A DNA stretch of 64,000 bases. Source: Spirosoma luteum DSM 19990 (GTDB lineage Bacteria; Bacteroidota; Bacteroidia; Cytophagales; Spirosomataceae). The notes under the pieces are model-generated. The model saw nothing but the letters and a program-made list of their open reading frames with translations. It ran no database searches and had not been told where the DNA came from. Numbering within the stretch: position 1 is the stretch's first letter; every line of letters starts with the position of its first letter. The translations under genes and the position numbers were made by a program. The stretch spans positions 100,541 to 164,540 of the forward strand of contig NZ_KB893248.1 of assembly GCF_000374065.1 (NCBI RefSeq). Reading direction: 5' to 3'. Shown here piece by piece: positions 36,030 to 44,743 of the stretch.

Positions 36030-36824
36030 ATGAACAGGGAATGGGTTGGTGCGCGTATCCTCAGAAGCTACGCCTGGTTTTTAAGCTTGACGCTGCTTCT
36101 AAGTTGTAAAAAGTGGGATTTGCCGGTTCAGGCTGATAGTTTGCTGAATGGGTTAATTGCGTACTATCCATTCAATGGAAGTGTGTTTGATGCAAGCGGT
36201 AACAACCTGAACGGACAACTGATAAATGGTGCAACGTTTGGGCCGGACCGTCGGGATGTCAATCAGGCGGCTTTGTTGCTGGATGGGGTAGATGACTACT
36301 TCGAAATACCCGATAATGTCAAATTACGCCCCGATTCGATCTCCATAAGTCTCTGGTTGCAGGTAAGTCGACTGGTCAGCACGAGTCATATTTATAATAA
36401 AAGCAATTATCAGAGTCACGAAAATCAGCAGTACAGTGCATTTGTAAGGCCTCCCAAGACCCCTAATCCTCCCACGCCGGGATACGAATTCGTTATCGAC
36501 ATCAATAACGATGGCCTTTGTACCATTGAGCAACCCATTCAGAATGCAGTGGTTTATTACGACCCTGCTTACGCGCTAAGTCGATGGTACCACTTTGTCA
36601 GCGTTTTTGTCGGACAGACCCATCGGCTCTACATCAACGGCGAATTAAGAAAAGTGCAGAAAGAGCCCTCCGTAAACCCGATTGACAGGTGTGCCGGGGG
36701 GAATCTGCGCTTTGGTGCACAGGCTGATTATGATCCAAACAATTTTGGTGGCCAAATGGATGAAATTCGTATTTACAACCGGGGCCTGACGGAGGTGGAA
36801 ATAAGAAGACTATACAATCGATGA
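36030..36824 (+). CDS. LamG/concanavalin-like domain lipoprotein
   Basis: This 264-residue protein has a lipoprotein signal (LLLSC, Cys26). One LamG/laminin-G-like jelly-roll domain follows: IAYYPFNGSVFDASGNNLNG, the calcium-site stretch ALLLDGVDDYFEIPDN, ISISLWLQVS, RWYHFVSVFVGQTHRLYING, and the closing GGQMDEIRIYNRGLTEVEI. Such domains usually bind sugars or proteins at the cell surface. It is the first gene of the plus-strand series, and its stop codon overlaps the next start by four bases, so the two are translationally coupled. Confidence 0.88.
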   Translation: MNREWVGARILRSYAWFLSLTLLLSCKKWDLPVQADSLLNGLIAYYPFNGSVFDASGNNLNGQLINGATFGPDRRDVNQAALLLDGVDDYFEIPDNVKLRPDSISISLWLQVSRLVSTSHIYNKSNYQSHENQQYSAFVRPPKTPNPPTPGYEFVIDINNDGLCTIEQPIQNAVVYYDPAYALSRWYHFVSVFVGQTHRLYINGELRKVQKEPSVNPIDRCAGGNLRFGAQADYDPNNFGGQMDEIRIYNRGLTEVEIRRLYNR

Positions 36825-37585
36825 AGCCCCTCGTTTATCATACCCACGGCCTTGCCTGGCTGCTGGTCGTTCTGTTCTCTTTGAGCACAGCTCAGGGTCA
36901 GTCAGCAGGTAGTGGCCCGATTACAAACATTCGGGTTGAACTCGACAGTGAGCGGGTGAAAGTGCTGTATGATGCCGTGGGTATAACCAGTCGCGATTCA
37001 ATTTACCTACTGGTGGAAAGCCAGAGTCGGGGTCTGCTGAACGTCGTTACCGTAACTGGCGACCTTGGCCTGTCGGTGGTGCCGGGCAAAAACAAAACGA
37101 TCTATTGGGATTACCGGCTGGATGGTCTGCGAATCGACGATGGTATCCAGGTAAGCATCCGGCTGAAACGCCCCTATCAACGGTTGGCTCTGGGGGGAGG
37201 GCCTGCCTACGCGCTGTTGTCGGTGGTGGCACCCGGCATCGGAAACATTTTTGTGCAGCCTAACCATAAAGTCGGGCTGCGCCCCCTGCTAACGGGGGCG
37301 TATGCCGGGCTACTCATTTATGGGTTGGTGCAAAACGCCCGGTCGAACCGCGCTTATGACGAATACGTCGTTCTGCTGAACGATTCCGACTATGCGGAGG
37401 CCAACCGGTTAAATCATTACTATCTGGCGGCTACCTGGACGGCCGTGGCCTTGTTGTTAACGGATGTAACGTACACGTTTCTGAAAGGCAGAAAAAACGA
37501 GAAGCAAAAGCAGTTTGCCCAAACAGGTGTCGTCATGGCGTATGCGGGCACTATTCCATCCATTGGTTTTCAATTCCGTTTTTGA
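36821..37585 (+). CDS. Exported membrane protein of unknown function
   Basis: I do not recognise a family for this 254-residue protein. It has a signal peptide (about residues 1-27, ending AQGQ). A beta-rich domain (about 35-125) has the wording ITNIRVELDSERVKVLYDAVG and GKNKTIYWDYRLDGLRIDDG. Two or three hydrophobic segments follow (AYALLSVVAPGIGNIFV, LLTGAYAGLLIYGLV, YLAATWTAVALLLTDVTY). The beta part resembles small immunoglobulin-like domains seen in Bacteroidota proteins encoded with caspases, but this is a loose likeness. It overlaps the LamG gene by 4 bp and lies 7 bp before the first caspase gene. Confidence 0.7.
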   Translation: MKPLVYHTHGLAWLLVVLFSLSTAQGQSAGSGPITNIRVELDSERVKVLYDAVGITSRDSIYLLVESQSRGLLNVVTVTGDLGLSVVPGKNKTIYWDYRLDGLRIDDGIQVSIRLKRPYQRLALGGGPAYALLSVVAPGIGNIFVQPNHKVGLRPLLTGAYAGLLIYGLVQNARSNRAYDEYVVLLNDSDYAEANRLNHYYLAATWTAVALLLTDVTYTFLKGRKNEKQKQFAQTGVVMAYAGTIPSIGFQFRF

Positions 37586-37592
37586 TATAGCC

Positions 37593-38723
37593 ATGAAAAA
37601 CAGTTTATTTCTCCTTCTTCTGATTTGCCTGGCTACGGGCCCGCTGGTGGCTCAGCCCCCTACAACGATTACGGCCAGTAGCGACTGGGTCTTCCCGAAA
37701 AAACAGGCCGTTACTGTTCCGGTCATTACCTGGAAAATCCCCCAGACCGAGCAGGTAACGCAATACAGGCTCACGACCAGCGTAACCGTTCATGTTCAAT
37801 CGGGCGATGCTGCCACCCAGGTACAGTTTTTTGCCAATGGTAAGGAATTGAACCGACAAATGCGGGGCTTCAAACGCGTTAATAACGGGGCAGAGTTCTC
37901 AGATGTCATCTTGCTGGTTGCGGGACGCAACGAAATTCAGGTAAAAGCAACCAATGCCGCCGGTAGTACCACCTCCGAGTTGCGGGTCATCATCTGCCAG
38001 CCCGAAAACGCCCCTCCTGCTATAGCCAGCAAAGGAGTTCAGGGCCAGAAGCGGCTGGCCCTGATTGTTGCCAACGGCAATTATAAACAGTACAAGCTCA
38101 TGAATCCCTCTAATGATGGTCGGGCGGTTAAGCAGCAACTGGAAACGTTAGGCTTTGAGGTGATCTTTAAGGAAAATCTGTCGCGGCCGGAGTTCACACA
38201 AACCCTCGATGCCTTTATGGAGGCCCTCGGCACCCACAATGTTGGTCTCTTCTACTATGCCGGGCACGGGCTAATGGTAAGTGGCGAAACCTTCGTGCAA
38301 CCCATTGATGCAGAGCCTAAAACTGAGCCCGACGTTAGTTACGTGTGTTACCCCCTGCGGCAGATTGTCGAGAAAATGGCGTATGCCAACCCTAAAGGTG
38401 CTAACCTGGTTTTCTGGGATGCCTGCCGCAACAATCCCTATCGGTCGTGGCGTCGGGGGGCTGGAGAGCGGATGTTTCCTCCCGTTAATCCCGCCGTTGG
38501 AACCATGATTGTGTATGCAACCGAACCGGGTAAGCAGGCGTACGACGGCGATCAGGAAAACGGGTTGTTTACCAGCGAGCTGGTGAAGCACATCAGCCAG
38601 CCCGACGTCGATGTAATTGAGCTGGTTAACCGCATTGACCAGGGCCTGGAAGATCGTGGCTTTGTACAACCACCCTACTACGAGGGTCGATTGAAAGGCC
38701 GCTTCGTTTTTAATATCAACTAG
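37593..38723 (+). CDS. Secreted caspase-family (C14) peptidase 1
   Basis: From ATG 37593 (MKNSLFLLLL) this has 376 residues; the longer frame from 37515 would lose the signal peptide. After the signal (about 1-21) comes a beta-sandwich domain (about 60-135, SVTVHVQSGDAATQVQFFANG). A caspase p20-like domain follows (KRLALIVANGNYKQYKLMNP), with the catalytic dyad H225 in FYYAGHGLM and C278 in FWDACRNNP. Bacterial caspase-fold peptidases of this type cleave after basic or acidic residues and are often paired with effectors. The export signal places it in the periplasm or outside. Substrate unknown. Confidence 0.9.
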   Translation: MKNSLFLLLLICLATGPLVAQPPTTITASSDWVFPKKQAVTVPVITWKIPQTEQVTQYRLTTSVTVHVQSGDAATQVQFFANGKELNRQMRGFKRVNNGAEFSDVILLVAGRNEIQVKATNAAGSTTSELRVIICQPENAPPAIASKGVQGQKRLALIVANGNYKQYKLMNPSNDGRAVKQQLETLGFEVIFKENLSRPEFTQTLDAFMEALGTHNVGLFYYAGHGLMVSGETFVQPIDAEPKTEPDVSYVCYPLRQIVEKMAYANPKGANLVFWDACRNNPYRSWRRGAGERMFPPVNPAVGTMIVYATEPGKQAYDGDQENGLFTSELVKHISQPDVDVIELVNRIDQGLEDRGFVQPPYYEGRLKGRFVFNIN

Positions 38724-38726
38724 GTC

Positions 38727-39911
38727 ATGCCTGCGCTCCGCCAATACCTGGTGTTGCTGATGGGGTTAGTCCTGGGGCTGACCCCGTGGGGAGGGTCGGG
38801 ATACGCTCAGACAGTTCACGCTATTCTGGTGGCGGACACCAACGATCCGGTGCTGGCATCGGTGTGCAAACGGGATATCGATATCATGCACCGCCGGATT
38901 GTTCAGGTTACCAGAGCTATTGATTTCCAGCTGAGCGAACAGATCATTGCGGGAGATTCGTTCCGCCATCAGCAACTCGATGCGGTACTGAACAGGTTAA
39001 CACCCGGCTCGGAAGATATTATCTTCTTGTACTATACCGGACATGGCTACAACGCCCACGCGCGCGCTGGCCGTTTCCCGGTGCTGTGGCTCGAAAAAGC
39101 AGCGGCTACCAGCGGGCAAAATCCCGGCCTGATGGCCATTCACACTACCCTCAGGGCGAAGCGCGCCCGGCTGTGTATTACCCTGGGCGACTGTTGTAAT
39201 AAAGCCGTGAGTACTATGCGCGGTATGGTCAAGAAAACGAGTTCGCCTGATGCTCTACCGTTGGCCACCGACTCGGTGAAGGCCGCTTACCGGCAGCTTT
39301 TTCTGAACGTTTCCGGGGATGCCCTCATTGCCAGTAGCCGTCCCCCGGAGCAGTCCTGTGCGCATCCCGATTCCGGTAGTTTTTACACCCGCTCGTTCGA
39401 TGAAGCCCTCGATCTGGCTAGTCGGTACAACAAAACCATTAGTTGGGAAACCCTGCTCCGGGATACTCAGACCCGGCTAGTACGGCACGAGGCAACCCGA
39501 TTCAAGCAGTCTATTTACGACGTAGCGGTAGCGCCGGTACAGGCAACCGGCCAGATACGGGCAACGGACGAACGGACTGACCGCCCGGAAACCGCCGTGA
39601 CCACGGTCACCGATTCTGGGCTTAGTTTCGACTTAATTAACCGGCAGTTGAACGAGTTGACCGACACAACCTTGTCCGACCAGCAGCGACGGGCTGCCAT
39701 GACACGGTTGAGAGCTTTCTTCTCGAAGCAGGCACGGATCGATATTTACGTTAATTCGACCTTGGTTGAGGTGCAACCCATTGAAACCTTTGTTCGGCGG
39801 TTGTATGTTAATGCCAATCATATCCAGCAAATCAACTTCATCGAACGGCTCTCGGAAGTGTCCGCCGATGGTAAACACTATAAACGAGCGGCTATTCAGG
39901 AGGTGTGGTGA
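38727..39911 (+). CDS. Secreted caspase-family peptidase 2 (divergent)
   Basis: This 394-residue protein starts three bases after the first caspase gene. A signal peptide (about 1-27, ending GYAQ) leads into a divergent caspase domain: VHAILVADTNDP, the dyad histidine H106 in LYYTGHGYN and the cysteine in LGDCCN (C157, with C156 adjacent). The C-terminal 150 residues are unlike peptidase 1 and include a helical, Arg-rich stretch (LSDQQRRAAMTRLRAFFSKQ). Both dyad residues are kept, so it may be active. Its pairing with peptidase 1 suggests a cascade or paired specificities. Confidence 0.83.
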   Translation: MPALRQYLVLLMGLVLGLTPWGGSGYAQTVHAILVADTNDPVLASVCKRDIDIMHRRIVQVTRAIDFQLSEQIIAGDSFRHQQLDAVLNRLTPGSEDIIFLYYTGHGYNAHARAGRFPVLWLEKAAATSGQNPGLMAIHTTLRAKRARLCITLGDCCNKAVSTMRGMVKKTSSPDALPLATDSVKAAYRQLFLNVSGDALIASSRPPEQSCAHPDSGSFYTRSFDEALDLASRYNKTISWETLLRDTQTRLVRHEATRFKQSIYDVAVAPVQATGQIRATDERTDRPETAVTTVTDSGLSFDLINRQLNELTDTTLSDQQRRAAMTRLRAFFSKQARIDIYVNSTLVEVQPIETFVRRLYVNANHIQQINFIERLSEVSADGKHYKRAAIQEVW

Positions 39912-40003
39912 AACGACGGACCGGTGAGCTGCCCACGTGCACCAAGCCCTGACGACCGAATTACTTCTTGGTAAGGGGTTAACCGTATCCGCAGTATATT
40001 CCC

Positions 40004-40633
40004 ATGAACAACAGACTAACAATAATTTACTGTATACTGACGGGTGTGTGCGCGCTTGCTTCCGGGGTGCAGGGACAGGAGTGCCCCCTGCCACTCGACG
40101 ATAATCAGGTGGTGATAGAGAGTCGGCTGAGCGAGAATCAACTGCGCGACTTCCGGCAGTTGACTAAACAGAAAGTGGCCGAGTTTCAACGGTATCTGAC
40201 CGTTGTGGCCGATCCCGATCAGCAGAGTAACATTCGCGAACTGGCCATCGAGAATACACTGCTATTGTTTCTGCCCGGTGCCACCATGGAGGTTGGTTCG
40301 AACAACGTGGTCCGGGAATATCCCCTGGCTATTTATCTGCGCCGATTGAAAAACATGGAAAAAAAATACGCCGACATTACCATCACCTTTTACGACCTGG
40401 CACTGGTGGGCGACTGGGCCAAAACGAATCAGGGCTACCTGACTACGGCGACCTATTTTCAGCGGTTTCAGGCTTTTAATCGCAAAGGACAGCCGGTATA
40501 CAGGGCTAAAACTGCCAAACAAATGGCGGTAGACCTGCGCAACCGAAAAGACCCGTTTTACGATGAAAACCGCTGGACGGTGCTTCTGGGCAACGTCCGG
40601 CTCTCCGAAACGGCACCCGCTACTGGGCGGTAA
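40004..40633 (+). CDS. Exported protein of unknown function
   Basis: I see no known family in this 209-residue protein. A signal peptide (about residues 1-24, ending GVQGQ) precedes a helical region (LSENQLRDFRQLTKQKVAEFQRYLTVVADPDQQSNI) and a part with LPGATMEVGSNNVVREYPLAIYLRRLKNMEKKY. It begins 92 bp after the second caspase gene and precedes the DUF4384-like gene. The same QQDRLRIADDARRLVEEKY-style helical opening occurs in that next protein, so the two may be distantly related or share a partner. Confidence 0.7.
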   Translation: MNNRLTIIYCILTGVCALASGVQGQECPLPLDDNQVVIESRLSENQLRDFRQLTKQKVAEFQRYLTVVADPDQQSNIRELAIENTLLLFLPGATMEVGSNNVVREYPLAIYLRRLKNMEKKYADITITFYDLALVGDWAKTNQGYLTTATYFQRFQAFNRKGQPVYRAKTAKQMAVDLRNRKDPFYDENRWTVLLGNVRLSETAPATGR

Positions 40634-40680
40634 GGCAATCATTGCTTTCCTTATTTTTTGCCTGTTGGCAGGCCTTTGTT

Positions 40681-42204
40681 ATGATTGGATGCACCCGCTT
40701 AAACACCCTAATACCCCTGTTCCTGCTGTCAGGGGTGTTATTGGGTGTTGCTTTCCCGGCTACAGCGCAGGTCTACACGCAGCAGGACCGGCTACGAATT
40801 GCCGACGACGCTCGTCGGCTGGTGGAAGAAAAGTACCTGACGAACCTGGAAATCCTGACGCACTACGAAGCCCATCAACCCCCCGAAGCGTTGCAAAATC
40901 ACATTCGGGGGCTGATACGGGATGCCTTTCGGAGCCGGAATGTGCTGGTGTTCAACGAATTCAGGCAGACGGGAGCGAACTATACGACTGTTGATGAGTA
41001 TGTAAAAGACAGCCGCATTTACACGGGGGGTAAGCCCATTGTTAATACCATGAGCCTGAACGATGGCCGGTATGATCTTCAGCAAACAAAGGACGGACAG
41101 TCGTTTATCAACCTGTACCTGCAAAAACAGATGGAGGGAACTGATCGGCAGGGACGGCCCTTTCAGTTTCAATACCTGGCCGAATTTCGAATTTCCTTCC
41201 TGTTCGACCGGAAACTGAACACCTACCACAATTATCGGATAGCGGGCATCGGCAAAGCCGATAGCTGGCCATCAACGGCCTTTACCATTACGGCTGCCGA
41301 AGTGGAGCAGGCGGCAAATGGGCAGAAAGACCTACCGGCCGTACTGACCGCACTGGCAGACCAGGTAAACAGTCAACTACCGGTCAACGCAAGGGAACTG
41401 ACTGTTGAGGTGTTTACCTACCAGGGCTGCGGGGTACAGGATGCCCTGTCGGACCGGATTTTTGCTACCCTCAGCCGTTGTCTACAGAAGCAGACAAGGG
41501 TCAACGTGCTGTCGCCTGCTCAAAGCCGGGAAAACGCGCTGGCATTGCGGGGCTCATACCAGCAGACACTCAATAATCTGCGACTAGTGGTCGATCTGTA
41601 TGAGCCGCGTACCGGCATGGTATTCAAAACATTTGTTAATGCCGACCTGCCACTGACGTGGCTTAGTCAGCAAAACCTAACCCTGAAACCCGACAACTAC
41701 CAGCAGATTACGGCCATACGCGATACTCTCCGGCAAAAGCCCCCGGCCCCTCAAACGGCCCTGAGCGTATCGGTCAGGACGGATCGGGGCCGGTCGAGCG
41801 TCGAGTATTGGGAAGGAAATATCCTTATTCTGGAAGCAAAAGCGAACCGGCCCTGCCATGTGCGGGTGGTCTATCTGCAGGCCGATGGCTCAAAGACCCT
41901 GCTCGAAAATGATTTCGAAATTAAACCCGGCCAGGAGAACCAGTACGTCCGCATTGCACCCAATGACTCCTTCGAGTGTGCCGCTCCCTTTGGCATGGAG
42001 CATTTGCTGGCCTATGCGGCCGACGAAGCCTTCTGCCCCTTACCAACTACCCCCAACCCAACGCTTTACATTCGAAAAGAGGCTGGCAACATGCTTTTTG
42101 TTGGCTCAATGCTGGCCATGATCGAGGCCGTTACCTGTACCAAAAACCAGCGCGAGGTAGCCCAGGACCGACTTCAGATCACCACCCGCAGCCTCAGGAA
42201 CTAA
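40681..42204 (+). CDS. Exported protein with C-terminal DUF4384-like domain
   Basis: From ATG 40681 (MIGCTRLNTLIPLF) this has 507 residues; ATG 40642 would add 13 and hide the signal peptide. The middle part (about 170-345) is unassigned. The C-terminal part (about 370-480) has DUF4384 wording: WEGNILILEAKANRPCHVRV, VYLQADGSKTLLENDFEI, YVRIAPNDSFECAAPFGMEH. DUF4384 domains often accompany caspase peptidases in bacterial proteins, which fits the two caspase genes upstream. Its last 11 bp overlap the C1-peptidase gene on the opposite strand, so the two operons converge tail to tail. Confidence 0.75.
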   Translation: MIGCTRLNTLIPLFLLSGVLLGVAFPATAQVYTQQDRLRIADDARRLVEEKYLTNLEILTHYEAHQPPEALQNHIRGLIRDAFRSRNVLVFNEFRQTGANYTTVDEYVKDSRIYTGGKPIVNTMSLNDGRYDLQQTKDGQSFINLYLQKQMEGTDRQGRPFQFQYLAEFRISFLFDRKLNTYHNYRIAGIGKADSWPSTAFTITAAEVEQAANGQKDLPAVLTALADQVNSQLPVNARELTVEVFTYQGCGVQDALSDRIFATLSRCLQKQTRVNVLSPAQSRENALALRGSYQQTLNNLRLVVDLYEPRTGMVFKTFVNADLPLTWLSQQNLTLKPDNYQQITAIRDTLRQKPPAPQTALSVSVRTDRGRSSVEYWEGNILILEAKANRPCHVRVVYLQADGSKTLLENDFEIKPGQENQYVRIAPNDSFECAAPFGMEHLLAYAADEAFCPLPTTPNPTLYIRKEAGNMLFVGSMLAMIEAVTCTKNQREVAQDRLQITTRSLRN

Positions 42205-43027
42205 TGCGGTAACCATAGCGCGTAAAGCGGGCCATCACCCCGTAGCTGATCCAGCAAAAACCATTGTCACCCCAGCCTTTGCCAAAGCTGTTGACAACCC
42301 GAAAGGCACCCCCAAACTGCCCGTCATCGTAGCCGACGATGCACAGCGCGTGGCCCCGCAGCTGGGTATCCTTTGGGTCGTCCTGCGGCCACGGTTCCCA
42401 GACTTTCCCGGCTACGAAGAACGACGCTGGCACAACCATGCCAACCACCACGGGACTACCTCCAGCTAGGGCTTTTTTGATATTCTCAATTTTCTGGTTG
42501 TCATCCTGCACACTAAATAGCCGCTCGAAGGCTGGTATACGGTAGCGGGACGCCAGCGCATCGACGGTGCCGGTCTGCTGGCCGCAGGCCGGATATGGAA
42601 AACGATGGAAAGGTACCACCCCCACGCTTTTCAGCACGCCAAACGCTTTAGTCAGGTATGCGCCTTCGGTGCAGGCGTAGTCGCCGTTGGTTTTGGCTTT
42701 TTCGTACAGGTAGCTTGGCGAGAACGCCAGTTTATTGATGGCACTTTTATTGGTCAGCTTTCGGGCCCTGGCCTCCAGAATCGTGCGGAGGTAATAGCCG
42801 CAGGCAAAGCCCACGCAGGTGCCATAGTCTCCCTGGGCCTGCACCGATGGACAGAATTGCTCGAACGAAACGCGGGGCGGGAGCGGTTCTTTGGTCAAAA
42901 TGGTCAGATAGGATACCTGCTCGTATTGGTCATCTTCCAGCAGTAAACCCGTCTTAATGTCTACCTGGGCCAAAGCTGAAGCGGCCCGCAGGCAGAGTAG
43001 CAATCCGATGAGCCATGCGCCTTTCAT
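42194..43027 (-). CDS. Secreted papain-fold (C1 family) cysteine peptidase
   Basis: This 277-residue protein has a signal peptide (about 1-20, ending ALAQ). The papain-like catalytic core has oxyanion-hole Gln Q65 and nucleophile C71 in VQAQGDYGTCVGFAC, catalytic His H226 in RGHALCIVGYDD and Asn N246 in VVNSFGKGWGDNGF. There is no long inhibitory propeptide: only about 40 residues separate the signal from the active site. It starts 2 bp after the anti-sigma stop codon, so a peptidase sits in the same operon as the sigma/anti-sigma pair, where it could process an envelope partner. That role is inference. Confidence 0.88.
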   Translation of the reverse strand: MKGAWLIGLLLCLRAASALAQVDIKTGLLLEDDQYEQVSYLTILTKEPLPPRVSFEQFCPSVQAQGDYGTCVGFACGYYLRTILEARARKLTNKSAINKLAFSPSYLYEKAKTNGDYACTEGAYLTKAFGVLKSVGVVPFHRFPYPACGQQTGTVDALASRYRIPAFERLFSVQDDNQKIENIKKALAGGSPVVVGMVVPASFFVAGKVWEPWPQDDPKDTQLRGHALCIVGYDDGQFGGAFRVVNSFGKGWGDNGFCWISYGVMARFTRYGYRISS

Positions 43028-43029
43028 GG

Positions 43030-43848
43030 TCAGTGTGCGGTTGTGGAACCAGGCAGCCGGGTAAGAAGCTGCCGGGCTTCCTGCTGATAGGGATGGCCAT
43101 TGAGCCGGGCAATGGTTTGCAGCAGTGCCTGCGCTTCGGCGATTTGATTATTCTGCAGGTAGGCTAGTGCCAGATACCACTGTGCACTAGCGCGCCAGTG
43201 CCCCGGTTGTCCGGCCGAAAGCGCAACCAGGTCGTTGATGGCAGGTTGGCGGTTGGGGCGCTGCAAACCAGCGATGGCCGCTTGCAGACGCACCGAGTCC
43301 GTAAATGACTGACTGTTGGGGATAGGTGCCGCCACCCGGTCGGGGTCGGTTGGCCGGGACGGGGCCGCTTTCAGCGTTGTGGAGTAGAAATCGGTAAATA
43401 ACTGCTCCTGCGCCAGCAAGGCCCGCTTTTCCTGCTGATTCTGGTATAATACCCAGCCTACGCCCAGCAGCATAGCCACCGAAGCGGCCATAACCCAACT
43501 CGCCCGAACGAACTGAACAGCCGGGCGGCTTTCTTCAAGTGGGGAATTCGTTGGGAACGGCACGACAACTGGCTCCGGAAACAGGGATTTCGGTGTTTCC
43601 TGTTCTGCCGTTGGTTTGTCAAGATCGGCCAGAAGGCCCCGCTTGTCGAGGTCAGCGTGCATGTGTCGGAATCGCTCTTTCTGGGCCAGGAAGGTCAGGC
43701 CCTGTTTCAGTTCACGTTGCAGGGCTACCTCCTGTCGCAGTGGCTCGTTCTGCCGCAATTGGGTCTCGAACCGGTCTTTTTCATCGGCTGAGAGCGTTCC
43801 TGACAGGTAGGCCCCAATCTGTTCCAGAAGTTCGTCGGATAGCTCCAT
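43030..43848 (-). CDS. Anti-sigma factor-like membrane protein with TPR-like periplasmic part
   Basis: The protein has 272 residues. The N-terminal cytoplasmic segment (MELSDELLEQIGAYLSGTLS) has the look of Bacteroidota anti-sigma N-termini. One transmembrane helix follows (SWVMAASVAMLLGVGWVLY, about residues 118-136). The periplasmic part ends in two helical tetratricopeptide-like units (HWRASAQWYLALAYLQNNQI, AEAQALLQTIARLNGHPY). No zinc-binding motif is seen. It starts 2 bp after the sigma-factor stop codon, implying translational coupling. It should hold that sigma factor inactive and sense an envelope signal through its TPR-like end. Confidence 0.82.
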   Translation of the reverse strand: MELSDELLEQIGAYLSGTLSADEKDRFETQLRQNEPLRQEVALQRELKQGLTFLAQKERFRHMHADLDKRGLLADLDKPTAEQETPKSLFPEPVVVPFPTNSPLEESRPAVQFVRASWVMAASVAMLLGVGWVLYQNQQEKRALLAQEQLFTDFYSTTLKAAPSRPTDPDRVAAPIPNSQSFTDSVRLQAAIAGLQRPNRQPAINDLVALSAGQPGHWRASAQWYLALAYLQNNQIAEAQALLQTIARLNGHPYQQEARQLLTRLPGSTTAH

Positions 43849-43850
43849 CG

Positions 43851-44531
43851 TTACGCTGTTTTGTACTGGCTATATAAGGCTTTAAGGCGCTGGGCGCACC
43901 GAAACCGCTTTACCTTGGCCGAATTTTCCTGCAGGCCGATACGACTTCCGCACTCCCCCAGCGTTTTTTCTTCTACGTAAAAGCAGTGCAGCATGGCCTG
44001 GCAGTCGGCACCTACTTCGGCAAATGCGCGGCCAACGGCTTTCCAGTCTACTTCGCTGCTCTCCCAGATTGAATCGGCGCTGACATCCGGGCGGTTGGGT
44101 TCTTCATGGGCCAGAGTACCGGTCTGGCCGTCAGTTAGTTCACTGGTTGATACCGTTTCTCGGCCAGTGTAGGTGCCATCGTCGTCCGTTTCCTGAAAGA
44201 CATCAACCTTACGGATGTTGTTTTTTCGCAGAAAGCTAACCCACTGATTCCGGCAAATGGTGAACACATAGGCTGCTACGGGTTTTCCCTGAAAAACGAA
44301 TTTGCCGGTCTTCAGGTTAAGGGCAAATTCGGCCATACCATCCTGTAAAATGTCCAACGCATCGTCTGTAGATACGGCACTGCGCTGTCGGGCATACGGT
44401 ACGAAACTGTGGGCAGCCCGGATGTACAGGCATTCCCAGGCCAGTTTGTAGTCGGCCAGCAGCGCCTGATAGAACGCCAGGTGCCCCTGCTGTTCGAAAT
44501 CAAGACAAGGGTTATTCACATCTGTGGTCAT
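43851..44531 (-). CDS. ECF-like sigma-70 factor, candidate curli regulator
   Basis: From ATG 44531 (MTTDVNNPCLDF) this has 226 residues; ATG 44567 would add 12. Region 2 is at about residues 25-110 (DDALDILQDGMAEFALNLKTG, then AAYVFTICRNQWVSFLRKN). Region 4 is at about 165-220 (GADCQAMLHCFYVEEKTLGE, RIGLQENSAKVKRFRCAQRL). An acidic linker of about 50 residues separates them, longer than usual. The gene is divergent from the curli genes. Its own upstream region and both curli promoters share G(A/T)TAAC(C/G)-N13-GCGATA, so I infer that it transcribes itself and curli. No CsgD homologue is seen. Confidence 0.85.
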   Translation of the reverse strand: MTTDVNNPCLDFEQQGHLAFYQALLADYKLAWECLYIRAAHSFVPYARQRSAVSTDDALDILQDGMAEFALNLKTGKFVFQGKPVAAYVFTICRNQWVSFLRKNNIRKVDVFQETDDDGTYTGRETVSTSELTDGQTGTLAHEEPNRPDVSADSIWESSEVDWKAVGRAFAEVGADCQAMLHCFYVEEKTLGECGSRIGLQENSAKVKRFRCAQRLKALYSQYKTA

Positions 44532-44606
44532 ACAAGCCGGCGTTAAACGCAACCGTGCGCAGGGCATAGTTAGTGATTTATATCGCGAAAATCAATCAGT
44601 GAGTCA

Positions 44607-44640
44607 GATAGTTAGCCACGACTCAGTACGCTTAACTATC
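44607..44640. promoter_or_regulatory. Inverted repeat in the sigma/curli divergent promoter region
   Basis: GATAGTTA (44607-44614) and TAACTATC (44633-44640) form an 8-bp inverted repeat. The inner bases GC/GC extend it with one bulge, and a smaller GAGTC/GACTC repeat is interleaved. It overlaps the GCGATA element of the minus-strand promoter, so it could be an operator or the folded leader of the sigma mRNA. Confidence 0.45.
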
Positions 44641-44662
44641 GCGGTTTCAACGCTTCGTTATC
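44637..44662 (-). promoter_or_regulatory. Candidate ECF promoter of the sigma/anti-sigma/C1-peptidase operon
   Basis: On the minus strand GATAACG (44656-44662) is followed by 13 bases and GCGATA (44637-44642). The form and spacing equal those of the two curli promoters. It points toward the sigma gene, whose start is about 106 bp downstream, which implies autoregulation. Confidence 0.6.
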
Positions 44663-44691
44663 CGTTTCCCCAAAATTTATTTCACCAGTTT

Positions 44692-44717
44692 GATAACCCA
44701 CCTCTATTCCTGCGATA
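44692..44717 (+). promoter_or_regulatory. Candidate ECF promoter of the curlin gene cluster
   Basis: GATAACC (44692-44698), 13 bases, then GCGATA (44712-44717). The stretch 44706-44722 matches 49266-49282 upstream of csgF at 15 of 17 positions. It points toward the first curlin gene, whose ATG at 44767 lies 49 bp beyond. Confidence 0.62.
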
Positions 44718-44743
44718 CACAGGAAAACAAATGCACAATTAAT

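Noticed and set aside
35960..36030. A possible curli-type promoter (GTTAATT, 13 bases, CCGAGT) before the LamG gene
   Set aside because: Only part of each box matches, so it cannot be told from chance. Sigma control of the caspase series is not claimed.
39978..40003. GTTAACC upstream of the exported protein at 40004, like the curli promoter
   Set aside because: Thirteen bases later the sequence is ATTCCC, not GCGATA, and the start codon would lie inside the promoter.
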